A DNA stretch of 64,000 bases from Verrucomicrobiota bacterium (GTDB lineage Bacteria; Verrucomicrobiota; Verrucomicrobiia; Opitutales; Opitutaceae): contig JAEYUW010000009.1 of NCBI GenBank assembly GCA_023432225.1, forward strand, positions 1 through 64,000. The letters run 5' to 3'. Below the pieces are notes generated by a model, which did not search any database, was not told the origin of the DNA, and saw only the letters and a program-made list of their open reading frames with translations. Position 1 is the stretch's first letter. Each line of letters begins with the position of its first letter. This document shows positions 35,686-42,447 of this stretch, piece by piece. A program made the position numbers and the translations under genes.

Positions 35686-35702
35686 ATTGCTTAATAAGCA
35701 AT
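35686..35702. promoter_or_regulatory. AT-rich palindromic operator, left copy
   Basis: A perfect 17-base palindrome with one central base, ATTGCTTAATAAGCAAT, one base before the ATG of the HTH gene. It is the exact reverse complement of the core of the palindrome after that gene, and is strikingly AT-rich in GC-rich DNA. Probably the binding site of the HTH protein; autorepression by blocking initiation is plausible. It also lies in the kynU promoter region. Confidence 0.7.
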
Positions 35703-35703
35703 T

Positions 35704-36057
35704 ATGCTCTACTCCGGCCCCGCTCGTTTGCGCAGCGTCGAACCGCTGATCTCCCTCATCGAGGAACTCGCCGTGACGGTCGCGCGCGAACTCAGAAAGC
35801 GCTCGCGCTCAAAACCGATTCGGCGCGGCGCGACCTTGCGTCCCGGAGTGGACACCCCGCACTGGCTCGCTCTAGCGGAGCTGGTGAGGCCGCATTTGCG
35901 CAAGCGTGGCGCGAAGACTTTGTTGGCTCGGGAACTCGGGTTGCATCCCAGTCGCGTCACGCAGTTTTTCCGCAAAGGAGCGGCGATGCCGGATGCCGAA
36001 CGAACCTTGCTGCTGATGATCTGGCTGGTGAAGCAGGCGCGTGGCGTCGCCTCCTAA
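35704..36057 (+). CDS. Small helix-turn-helix protein, probably self-regulating
   Basis: 117 residues. The C-terminal half contains a helix-turn-helix of the lambda-repressor/Cro type: KTLLARELGLHPSRVTQFFRKG (about 71-92), followed by a helix TLLLMIWLVKQA. The N-terminal half is basic (RKRSRSKPIRRG) and has no sensor domain. The gene is bracketed by the same palindrome: one copy ends one base before its ATG and the other includes its stop codon. Likely role: binds these palindromes and controls itself, and perhaps the divergent kynU operon and the downstream FAD oxidoreductase. Which gene it truly regulates is inference. Confidence 0.7.
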   Translation: MLYSGPARLRSVEPLISLIEELAVTVARELRKRSRSKPIRRGATLRPGVDTPHWLALAELVRPHLRKRGAKTLLARELGLHPSRVTQFFRKGAAMPDAERTLLLMIWLVKQARGVAS

Positions 36058-36077
36058 ATTGCTTATTAAGCAATTTA
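36055..36077. promoter_or_regulatory. AT-rich palindromic operator, right copy
   Basis: A 23-base perfect palindrome with one central base; the core is ATTGCTTATTAAGCAAT (36058-36074), extended by AAT/ATT-type pairs on both sides. The stop codon TAA of the HTH gene forms its left end. No T-run follows, so it is a poor terminator, and it is better read as a protein-binding site in front of the oxidoreductase gene at 36249. Confidence 0.7.
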
Positions 36078-36248
36078 CTTCGGGGGCGCTTTCGTCGGGG
36101 TGGTGGGAGGAGGCGCGCGGCAGTTGGCTGGGGTTGGGCGAGGGATGGATGAGGTTTGCGCGGGTTGGGAGTCGGTGGTTGGCGTGGGGGGCGGGTGCGA
36201 AGCGAGGAGTGGGAGCTTGAACTTGCAGGGGGTGGGGAGGCACGCAGC

Positions 36249-37391
36249 ATGGCGCGCGTGAATAAACCGATTTGGGACGATGCGCCGTGGGAGCCGCTGC
36301 CGCAGCTGACTGGAATCGTGCGTGCGGATGTGTGCGTGGTCGGGCTCGGTGGGTCGGGGCTGGCGGCGCTGGAGGCGTTGCGCGAGTGCGGCGTCGACGC
36401 GGTGGGCATCGATGCGCGCGATGCGGGGGCGGGCGCGGCGGGGCGCAATGGCGGCTTCGCGCTGGCGGGACTGGCGAAGTTTTATCACGACACCGTCGCG
36501 CAGCTGGGGCGCGAAACGGCGGCGGCGATTTATCGCGCGACGGCGGAGGAAATCCAGCGGCAGGCAGCGGCGTTGCCCGGTGTGTTCAACTTGATTGGCT
36601 CGCTCCGGCTCGCGGCGAGCGCGACGGAGTTGGAGGATTGTCGCGCGCACCGGGCGGCGCTGCAGGCAGACGGTTTTCCGGTGGAGTGGTATCGCGGGCC
36701 GGAAGGCGAGGGGCTGTTGTTGCCGACGGACGGCGTGTTTCAGCCGCTGGCGCGCGTGCGCACGCTGGCGCGGCGGTTGCGAGAGAGCGGCGTGCGGCTG
36801 TTTGAGCGCTCGCCGTTGAAGAAGCTCGTGCCAGGGCAAGTCGTCTCGGACAACGGCGCGGTGCTCGCCGATACGGTGATCGTCGCCGTCGATGGGCGGC
36901 TGGAGAAGATCTTTCCGGAACTCGTGTCGCGCGTGCGCACGGCGCGGCTGCAGATGCTCGGCACGGCGCCGACGCGTGAGGTGCGTTTTCCGCGCGCGGT
37001 TTACTGGCGCTACGGTTACGAGTATTGGCAGCAACTCCCGGACGGCTCGATTGCGCTGGGCGGGTTTCGCGATCACGCGCTCGAGGACGAGTGGACGCAC
37101 GCGGCGGAGCCGACGGATTTCATTCAGGAAAAGCTCGAGCGGTTTTTGCGTGGGCATCTCGGCGTCAATGCGCCGGTGACGCATCGCTGGGCGGCGTCGG
37201 TGGGTTACGCGGCCGACAATTTGCCGGTGCTGGAGCAGGTGCGGCCGAAGGTGTGGGCCCTGGGCGGCTATTGCGGCACGGGCAATATCGTGGGTTCGCT
37301 CTGCGGCCAAGCGGCGGCGGCGCTGGCGTGCGGGAGAATTTCGCCGTGGGCGGAATTGCTGGCGCGGGCGCGCGGACGTTCTCCGCTCTAA
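36249..37391 (+). CDS. FAD-dependent amine/amino-acid oxidase (DAO superfamily)
   Basis: 380 residues. The N-terminal Rossmann FAD motif VCVVGLGGSGLAALEAL is followed by AGAAGRNGGFALAG, the G-R-N-G-G that contacts FAD in the glycine oxidase / gamma-glutamylputrescine oxidase (PuuB) / DadA group. LGGYCGTGNIVGSLCGQAAA closes the second FAD-binding region. The short N-terminal WDD(A)PWEP stretch is also PuuB-like. Probably oxidises an amine or amino acid, releasing ammonia and peroxide; substrate unknown. 171 G-rich bases with the right palindrome lie upstream. It may be controlled by the HTH protein and connected with the adjacent tryptophan-degrading genes; that is inference. Confidence 0.75.
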   Translation: MARVNKPIWDDAPWEPLPQLTGIVRADVCVVGLGGSGLAALEALRECGVDAVGIDARDAGAGAAGRNGGFALAGLAKFYHDTVAQLGRETAAAIYRATAEEIQRQAAALPGVFNLIGSLRLAASATELEDCRAHRAALQADGFPVEWYRGPEGEGLLLPTDGVFQPLARVRTLARRLRESGVRLFERSPLKKLVPGQVVSDNGAVLADTVIVAVDGRLEKIFPELVSRVRTARLQMLGTAPTREVRFPRAVYWRYGYEYWQQLPDGSIALGGFRDHALEDEWTHAAEPTDFIQEKLERFLRGHLGVNAPVTHRWAASVGYAADNLPVLEQVRPKVWALGGYCGTGNIVGSLCGQAAAALACGRISPWAELLARARGRSPL

Positions 37392-37436
37392 TTTGGGCTG
37401 GGCACGGACGGGGTGTTGGGGCTGAGTGGCGTTCTT

Positions 37437-38909
37437 ATGCGCCGGCTGAAAGTCCTGTTCGTCACCCCCGAGGTGGAGCCTTTCGTGAAAGTGGGCGGCC
37501 TCGCCGACATGGTCGGCGCGCTGCCGAAGGAGATCGCGGCGCTCGGCCACGATGCGCGCGTGATGTGTCCGCTTTACGCGTCGACGAAGCGCGTCGGCGA
37601 ATGGAAAACGCTCGAGGAGCCGCTCGGCGTCGACGTCGGGCCGGAGGCGCGCTGGGCGCGCACGTGGGAGACGACGCTGCCGGGCACGGCGGTGCCGGCG
37701 TATTTCATTGAGCACGACTGGTATTTCGGGCGACCGGAAGTCTACAGCGAGTCGACTGACAATCCGTTTCGCTTCGCCTTTTTCTGCCGGGCGGCGCTGG
37801 CGCTGTGCGAGCAACTCGGGTGGATTCCGGACGTGATCCACGCGCACGATTGGACGACGGGCCTGCTGCCCGTGATGCTCAATACGACGCTGCGCGACTC
37901 GCCGCTGGGCAAGATCGCCACGGTGTTCACGGTGCACAATCTCGAGCACCAAGGCCTCGCGCCGCGGAGCATCGTGGAGTTTTCGCGTTTGCCGCTGAGC
38001 GAGTATCGGGCCGATTCGCTCGAGAGCCACGGCAGCGCGAACATGATGAAGGCGGGCCTTTATCATTCGTCGAAGATCACGACGGTCAGCCCGACCTACG
38101 CGCAGGAGATCCGCACGCGCGACGGCGGCTTCGGACTCGATAGCGTGCTGCGTTTCCGCTCGGCGGACGTGATTGGCATTCTCAACGGCATCGATGCCGC
38201 GGCGTGGGATCCGGCGACGGACAAGGCGCTGCCCGCGAATTTTTCCGCGACGGATCTTTCCGGCAAGGCGGCGTGCAAGGCGGCGTTGCAGGAGCGCCTC
38301 GGCCTCAAGCTCGATCCGCACATCGCGGTTTACGGCGTCGTTGCACGCCTGGTGCACCAGAAGGGCCTCGATCTGCTCGCCGAGTCGCTCGGGCACATTG
38401 TCGAGCGCATGCATGTGCAATTTGCCATCGTGGGCAGCGGCGACGAGCGGACGGAGGTGATGTTCCGCGCGGCGGCGGCGCGCTATCCGGAAAGGATCGG
38501 AGCGTTCATCGGCTTCGACCCGAAGCTCGCGCGTCTCGTGCAGGCGGGCAGCGATCTCTTCGTGATGCCGAGTCGGTCCGAGCCGTGCGGCCTCACGCAA
38601 ATGTATGCGATGCGCTACGGCACGCTCCCGATCGTGCGCGCCACCGGTGGTCTCGTGGACACGGTGGTGAACTACGACGAGGGCTCGAACCGCGGCACGG
38701 GCTTCCTGTTTCGCGAGGCGAACTCCGCCGCGCTCTACCAAGCGATTGGACGTGCATGCGCGACGTATTACGACCGACCGGAAGAGTTTCGTGCGACGCA
38801 GCTGCGCGCGATGGCGCAGGATTTTTCGTGGGCCGCAAGCGCGCCGAAATACGTCGAGTGCTACCGCTGGGCGATCGAGGCGCGGACGGGCACGGTGCTG
38901 GAGGCGTGA
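37437..38909 (+). CDS. glgA: Glycogen synthase (ADP-glucose starch synthase)
   Basis: 490 residues from ATG 37437. GT5 enzyme that extends alpha-1,4-glucan from ADP-glucose. Signatures: LKVLFVTPEVEPFVKVGGLADMVGALP, with the K-x-G-G-L donor site (K18), VIHAHDWTTGLLP, TVFTVHNLEHQG, the GILNGID(A)AAWDP block, and the C-terminal SRSEPCGLTQMYAMRYGTLP with the catalytic E-x7-E region. Length is typical. It starts 46 bases after the oxidoreductase. The 525 bases downstream (38910-39434) hold dispersed repeats and then the aroF leader, with no other gene. Confidence 0.95.
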   Translation: MRRLKVLFVTPEVEPFVKVGGLADMVGALPKEIAALGHDARVMCPLYASTKRVGEWKTLEEPLGVDVGPEARWARTWETTLPGTAVPAYFIEHDWYFGRPEVYSESTDNPFRFAFFCRAALALCEQLGWIPDVIHAHDWTTGLLPVMLNTTLRDSPLGKIATVFTVHNLEHQGLAPRSIVEFSRLPLSEYRADSLESHGSANMMKAGLYHSSKITTVSPTYAQEIRTRDGGFGLDSVLRFRSADVIGILNGIDAAAWDPATDKALPANFSATDLSGKAACKAALQERLGLKLDPHIAVYGVVARLVHQKGLDLLAESLGHIVERMHVQFAIVGSGDERTEVMFRAAAARYPERIGAFIGFDPKLARLVQAGSDLFVMPSRSEPCGLTQMYAMRYGTLPIVRATGGLVDTVVNYDEGSNRGTGFLFREANSAALYQAIGRACATYYDRPEEFRATQLRAMAQDFSWAASAPKYVECYRWAIEARTGTVLEA

Positions 38910-39013
38910 CGCGAGGAGCGGGTGTAGCCGCGCTTGAGCTTTGCGAAAGCGTGGCACGTGCGGCCACGTTGTCGCTGCGCTCCAACAAGTGTTCTACATC
39001 CAGGCACACTCGA

Positions 39014-39125
39014 ATTGTCATCGCGAGCCCGACGTAGTCGGGCGTGGCGATCGAGCGTGCGCTGGATGTCGAGCTGTCGGCCTGCGGCCTCGGTAGCTTC
39101 GTCGCTTTGCTCCTCGCAATGACAA
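39014..39125. repeat. Dispersed inverted repeat, family R12 (ATTGTCATCGCGAG...CAATGACAA)
   Basis: About 112 bp. The ends are imperfectly complementary (ATTGTCATCGCGAG against CTCGCAATGACAA), with inner hairpin CCCGACGTAGTCGGG. The 90 bases before it (38920-39010) contain another GTAGCC...GGC / CTACATCC element of the same general style. Non-coding. Confidence 0.7.
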
Positions 39126-39264
39126 GGTTTTTCGTGAGCCGAACCGGATATCGCCGGCCCCCTGAGCGAGAATGATGGAGGCAGGGTAAGGACGGCCGAT
39201 ATGACATCCCGCTCGAAACCGCGCCGTTGACACTCCGCGGGCGCGCCGCCACTCCTCGACGCAC

Positions 39265-39336
39265 ATGCTTCGTTCGTTCGCCTATTTCTTTTTTGCGTTC
39301 GCCGGCTTTTTTGCCCCGCGAACCATGGGCGGCTGA
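39265..39336 (+). CDS. pheL: Phe-rich leader peptide of the aroF-pheA attenuator
   Basis: A 23-codon reading frame, ATG 39265 to TGA 39334-39336. Its centre reads SFAYFFFAFAGFF: seven Phe and one Tyr codon within 12 codons. It ends 37 bases before a rho-independent terminator, which itself lies 26 bases before aroF, whose product starts a pathway ending in Phe at the next gene, pheA. This is the layout of the enterobacterial pheL attenuator. The last codons (ATG GGC GGC TGA) contain GGGCGGCT, identical to the descending arm of the terminator, so this segment can pair with the ascending arm. No Shine-Dalgarno is evident; a perfect TTGACA lies at 39227-39232 but no matching -10. Confidence 0.75.
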   Translation: MLRSFAYFFFAFAGFFAPRTMGG

Positions 39337-39398
39337 CTCCGAAGCATAAACTGACTCACCAGATTTAAGCACCAGAGCCGCCCAATCCCGGGCGGCTC
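39327..39398 (+). promoter_or_regulatory. Candidate transcription attenuator: antiterminator pairing
   Basis: GGGCGGCT at 39327-39334, overlapping the stop of the leader peptide, can pair with AGCCGCCC at 39376-39383. That is the same arm used by the terminator (39374-39399), so the two structures exclude each other. A ribosome stalled at the Phe codons 39286-39312 would leave 39327-39334 free and favour read-through; a ribosome reaching the stop codon would cover it and favour termination. An additional hairpin GTTCGC...GCGAAC (about 39297-39323) inside the peptide region could serve as the 1:2 stem. Confidence 0.65.
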
Positions 39399-39408
39399 TT
39401 TTGTTTTT
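39374..39408 (+). terminator. Attenuator terminator before aroF
   Basis: A perfect 10-bp stem AGAGCCGCCC / GGGCGGCTCT with a 6-base loop (AATCCC), then TTTTGTTTTT. It lies upstream of the aroF ATG (39435) and not after a long gene, which is why it is read as an attenuator. Confidence 0.85.
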
Positions 39409-39434
39409 CCCGAACCTCCAACGTCCGCATCGCC

Positions 39435-40475
39435 ATGATCCTCCCCAAAGCCAACCGCCTCACGCCCGAACAACTCAACGAAGTCACGGCCATCGTCACC
39501 GAGTTCGGCTGCAAGATTCAGCCGATCATCGGCGCCATGCGCTCGATCTACGCCATCGTCGGCGACGAGCGCGACGAGCTCATGATCGCGCGGCTCGAAG
39601 GCCTCGATTACGTCGAGCGCATCGACCGTATCCAATCGCCGTTCAAACTCATGGACCGGCGCTCCGATCTCGCCAACCACCGGCTGCAGATCGGCAACGT
39701 CACGCTCGGCGAGGAGCTGTTGATCATCGCCGGCCAGTGCACGATCGATCCGAAGAATCCCAATTACTACCTCGAGACATCGCTGGCGATGAAGGAGGCC
39801 GGTGCGAACGCGCTGCGCGGCGGCGTGTGGAAACCGCGCACGAATCCCTACAGCTTCCAAGGCGACGCTCGCTCGCTCGAAATCCTCATGGACGCCTCGC
39901 GCCGCACCGGCCTGCCAGTCGTCACCGAGGTGATGGAACTCGAGCACATCAACCTCGCCCTCGATGCCGGCGTGCACGTGCTGCAGATCGGCGCGCGCAA
40001 CGCCCTCAACTACTCGCTGCTCCGCCAGATCGGCCGTGCGATTGCCGGCCGTCCGCAAACCTCAGTGATGCTCAAACGCAGCATTCACAGTGGCCCACTC
40101 GCGGAGTTCATTTCCGCCGCCGAATACATCGCCGCTTTCGGCAACCCGAACGTCATGCTCTGCCCGCGCGGCACGCAGCCGCAGCTTGAGGGTTACCGCA
40201 ACCAGCCCGACGAATCGATCACGCCGCTCTTGAAGGAAAAAACCTGGGCCCCGGTCGTCGTCGATCCGTCGCACTCGGTCGGTAAAGCCGCCTACGTCCC
40301 CGCGGCCGCGCTCGCCGCCGTGGCTTACGGTTGCGACGGCCTCTGCATCGAGGCGCACGTCAGCCCGTCGCATGGCATCGGCGACGACCCGAAGCAGGCC
40401 GTGACACCCTCCGCGCTCGCCGAGCTGGTCAAACGCTGCCGTGCTCTCCACGCTTCGCTGCGAGCAACCAAGTAG
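39435..40475 (+). CDS. aroF: DAHP synthase, type I-beta (AroF/AroA-like)
   Basis: 346 residues. First enzyme of aromatic amino acid synthesis. The N-terminal ~70 residues form a ferredoxin-like regulatory domain (TPEQLNEVTAIVTEFGCKIQPI...ARLEGLDYVERIDRI), and the rest is the catalytic barrel: LIIAGQCTIDPKNPNYYLE, GANALRGGVWKPRTNPYSFQG, VTEVMELEHI, LQIGARNALNYSLLRQIG, MLCPRGTQ and VVVDPSHSVGKAAYVP. This is the I-beta group, distinct from aroG at 25538-26611. The short N-terminal FL domain often mediates feedback inhibition. Its stop codon TAG is supplied by the start of an R3 repeat. It is in an operon with pheA behind a Phe attenuator. Confidence 0.95.
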   Translation: MILPKANRLTPEQLNEVTAIVTEFGCKIQPIIGAMRSIYAIVGDERDELMIARLEGLDYVERIDRIQSPFKLMDRRSDLANHRLQIGNVTLGEELLIIAGQCTIDPKNPNYYLETSLAMKEAGANALRGGVWKPRTNPYSFQGDARSLEILMDASRRTGLPVVTEVMELEHINLALDAGVHVLQIGARNALNYSLLRQIGRAIAGRPQTSVMLKRSIHSGPLAEFISAAEYIAAFGNPNVMLCPRGTQPQLEGYRNQPDESITPLLKEKTWAPVVVDPSHSVGKAAYVPAAALAAVAYGCDGLCIEAHVSPSHGIGDDPKQAVTPSALAELVKRCRALHASLRATK

Positions 40476-40578
40476 GGCCGGTCTTCGACCGGCCCGAGCC
40501 AGCTTCGAGTGCCACTGCCAATTTCGAAACTTCTCACGATTCTCCCTCCCAATTGGGCCAGTCAGAGACTGGCCCTAC
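40472..40578. repeat. Dispersed repeat, family R3, copy 2 (between aroF and pheA)
   Basis: Begins GTAGGGCC, whose TAG is the aroF stop codon. It contains perfect hairpins GGGCCGGTC/GACCGGCCC (40475-40495) and GGGCCAGTC/GACTGGCCC (40555-40575), and ends CTAC. The two ends are loosely complementary, so the whole 107 bp can fold as one stem. It lies inside the intergenic part of the operon. Confidence 0.8.
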
Positions 40579-40595
40579 TTTCCCGGCCCTACTCG

Positions 40596-41678
40596 ATGAA
40601 AAAAGAACTCTCCGCCATCCGCACGCGCATCGACGACATCGACCAGCAAGTCGTCTCGCTCCTCAACTCGCGCCTCAAGCTCGCGCAGCAGATCGGTCAG
40701 CTGAAACACGGCGCCAAGGGCCGCATCTACGTTGCCGAGCGCGAAGCCGATGTCTTGCGCCGTGTTGCCTCGGCCAACAAAGGCGGTCCGCTCAAGCCCG
40801 CCGCGTTGCAGGCGATCTATCGCGAGATCATGTCTGCCGCGCTCGCGTTGGAAAAACCGCTCGTCATCGCCTACCTCGGGCCCGAGGCGACCAACACGCA
40901 CGCGGCCGCGTTGAAGAAGTTCGGCGGCAGCGTTGACTACCGCCCGATGCCTTCGCTCGCCGACGTGTTTACCGCCGTGGAGAAAGGCGAGGCCGACTAC
41001 GGCGTCGTGCCGATCGAGAATTCCACCGAGGGCTCCGTGCGCGACTCGCTCGACCTGTTCGTCGAGACGCCGCTGAAGATCGTCGCCGAGCTCCAGCTCG
41101 AGATCGAGCACACGCTGCTCTCGCACGAGCCGTTGGACAAAATCCAGCGCGTTTACTCGAAGGATCAAGCGCTCGCGCAATGCCGGCGCTGGCTCCAGCG
41201 CCACCTGCCGCACGCGCAACTCGTCGACGTCGACAGCACCGCACTCGGCGTGCAACGCGCGGCGAAAGAGAAGGGTGCCGCCGCCGTCGGTCCGCGCCTC
41301 GCGGGCGAGCGCTATGGCGTGCCGGCGGCGGCCACGCGCATTCAGGACCAGAAGAACAACACGTCCCGCTTCGGCATACTTGGTCGCGAGCCGTCGGGCG
41401 CGGTTGGCAAGGGACACGACAAGACGAGCCTGCTCGTCTCGCTGCACCACGAGCCCGGTGCGTTGCTCCGCGCGCTCACGCCCTTCCACAAGCGCAAGCT
41501 CAACCTCACGCGCATCGAGTCGCGTCCGAGTCGCCTGCGTCCGTGGGACTACATCTTCTTCCTTGATGTGTCGGGGCATTACGAGGAGCCCGCGATGCAG
41601 AAGGCGCTCGCCGATTTGCGTCGTCAGTGTCCGCTCGTGAAATGGCTCGGCAGCTATCCGGCGGCGAAGGCTGTCTGA
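40596..41678 (+). CDS. pheA: Bifunctional chorismate mutase / prephenate dehydratase
   Basis: 360 residues. Makes phenylpyruvate from chorismate. Chorismate mutase (AroQ type) covers about 1-90 (IRTRIDDIDQQVVSLLNSRL, KLAQQIGQLK). Prephenate dehydratase covers about 90-270 (IAYLGPEATNTHAAALKKFG, GVVPIENSTEGSV, and the catalytic QDQKNNTSRFGIL). The ACT domain (about 285-350) carries GALLRAL and ESRPSR, the Phe-binding signature, so the enzyme is probably feedback-inhibited by Phe. ATG 40596 gives the family N-terminus MKKELSAIRTRI. Second gene of the attenuated aroF-pheA unit, with an R3 repeat in the 120-base spacer. Confidence 0.96.
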   Translation: MKKELSAIRTRIDDIDQQVVSLLNSRLKLAQQIGQLKHGAKGRIYVAEREADVLRRVASANKGGPLKPAALQAIYREIMSAALALEKPLVIAYLGPEATNTHAAALKKFGGSVDYRPMPSLADVFTAVEKGEADYGVVPIENSTEGSVRDSLDLFVETPLKIVAELQLEIEHTLLSHEPLDKIQRVYSKDQALAQCRRWLQRHLPHAQLVDVDSTALGVQRAAKEKGAAAVGPRLAGERYGVPAAATRIQDQKNNTSRFGILGREPSGAVGKGHDKTSLLVSLHHEPGALLRALTPFHKRKLNLTRIESRPSRLRPWDYIFFLDVSGHYEEPAMQKALADLRRQCPLVKWLGSYPAAKAV

Positions 41679-41682
41679 ACGG

Positions 41683-42429
41683 ATGGCGCACGGACGTCAC
41701 GCGCGCTCGGTTCGATGCCGCGGGTGGAGCGGATTGACCTCAATCCGCTCTGATCGCGTTGAGGTCAACGCGATCCACCGGTCGTTGCGCACGCTGGTCA
41801 CGTTCGCATGTGTCTTCTTGGCCGTGATCGCGGCGCACGCGGACACCCGGCCTGCGCCGCTCGACGCGCTGGCGGCGAGTTTCGGCGGCTGGGCGCCGCT
41901 GCGTGAAGTGCGGACGTTCGCGTATCGGTTGACGCGCATCGATGCGCAGGGCGCCGTCACGGGCGATGAGCGCTACCGGCTCGATTTGGAAACCGGCGCC
42001 GTCTGGTCGCGCGATTTGTGCACGGGCGTCGAAACCTGGTGGGACGGCAGCGCGGGCTGGCGGCGTGCGAAGCCCGGCGAAAAGCCGGCGAAGGACGAAG
42101 CCGCCGGCGCGCGTCTGCGCTCGCATGCGGCGTTCAATTTCCTCCGACTACTGCGTGATCCGGCGACGCGGGCCGAGTGGACGGGTGAACGGCGGATTCG
42201 CCTGACTCCCGCGGGAGAAGAGGCGTTCGAGGTCGAACTCGATCCGTCCAGCGGGCGCATCGTGGCGAACCATTTCGCGGGCGGTTTCGTCAGCGACGAG
42301 GCTGACTATCAACCGGTCGGCGCGCTCGTGTGGCCGATGGAGTTTCGCGTGCCGGGCGCGAAAGCGTTCACGGGGCGGTTTTCTGAAGTGGAGTTACTGC
42401 GCGAAGCGGCATTGCCTGCGTTGCGGTGA
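41683..42429 (+). CDS. Exported protein of unknown function; start ambiguous through an R4 repeat
   Basis: 248 residues if ATG 41683 is used, four bases after pheA. A more natural start is TTG 41785, which begins a good signal peptide (RTLVTFACVFLAVIAAHA) and gives 214 residues; everything before it is the R4 repeat translated as GWSGLTSIRSDRVEVNAIHR. The mature part is beta-rich, with TFAYRLTRIDAQGAVTGDERYRLDLETGAVW, ETWWDGSAGWRR, EVELDPSSGRIVANH and GALVWPMEFRVPG. This resembles periplasmic outer-membrane-lipoprotein-sorting (LolA-like) folds in its alternating strands, but the match is only by pattern. No catalytic motif is visible. Confidence 0.6.
   Translation: MAHGRHARSVRCRGWSGLTSIRSDRVEVNAIHRSLRTLVTFACVFLAVIAAHADTRPAPLDALAASFGGWAPLREVRTFAYRLTRIDAQGAVTGDERYRLDLETGAVWSRDLCTGVETWWDGSAGWRRAKPGEKPAKDEAAGARLRSHAAFNFLRLLRDPATRAEWTGERRIRLTPAGEEAFEVELDPSSGRIVANHFAGGFVSDEADYQPVGALVWPMEFRVPGAKAFTGRFSEVELLREAALPALR
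41723..41779. repeat. Dispersed repeat, family R4, copy 2 (may be translated)
   Basis: A 57-bp version of the element at 25453-25537: GGTGGAGC, hairpin GAGCGGATT/AATCCGCTC, hairpin GATCGCGTT/AACGCGATC, and TCCACC. The arms differ from copy 1 by compensatory changes (GCGCATT/AATGCGC against GCGGATT/AATCCGC). It lies between ATG 41683 and the signal peptide of the downstream gene. Confidence 0.8.
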
Positions 42430-42447
42430 GACGTGGTCGTTGCGCGG

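Noticed and set aside
39227..39255. TTGACA at 39227-39232 as the promoter of the Phe leader
   Set aside because: The hexamer is a perfect -35, but 16-18 bases downstream only CCACTC / ACTCCT occurs, with no -10; the true promoter is not identified.
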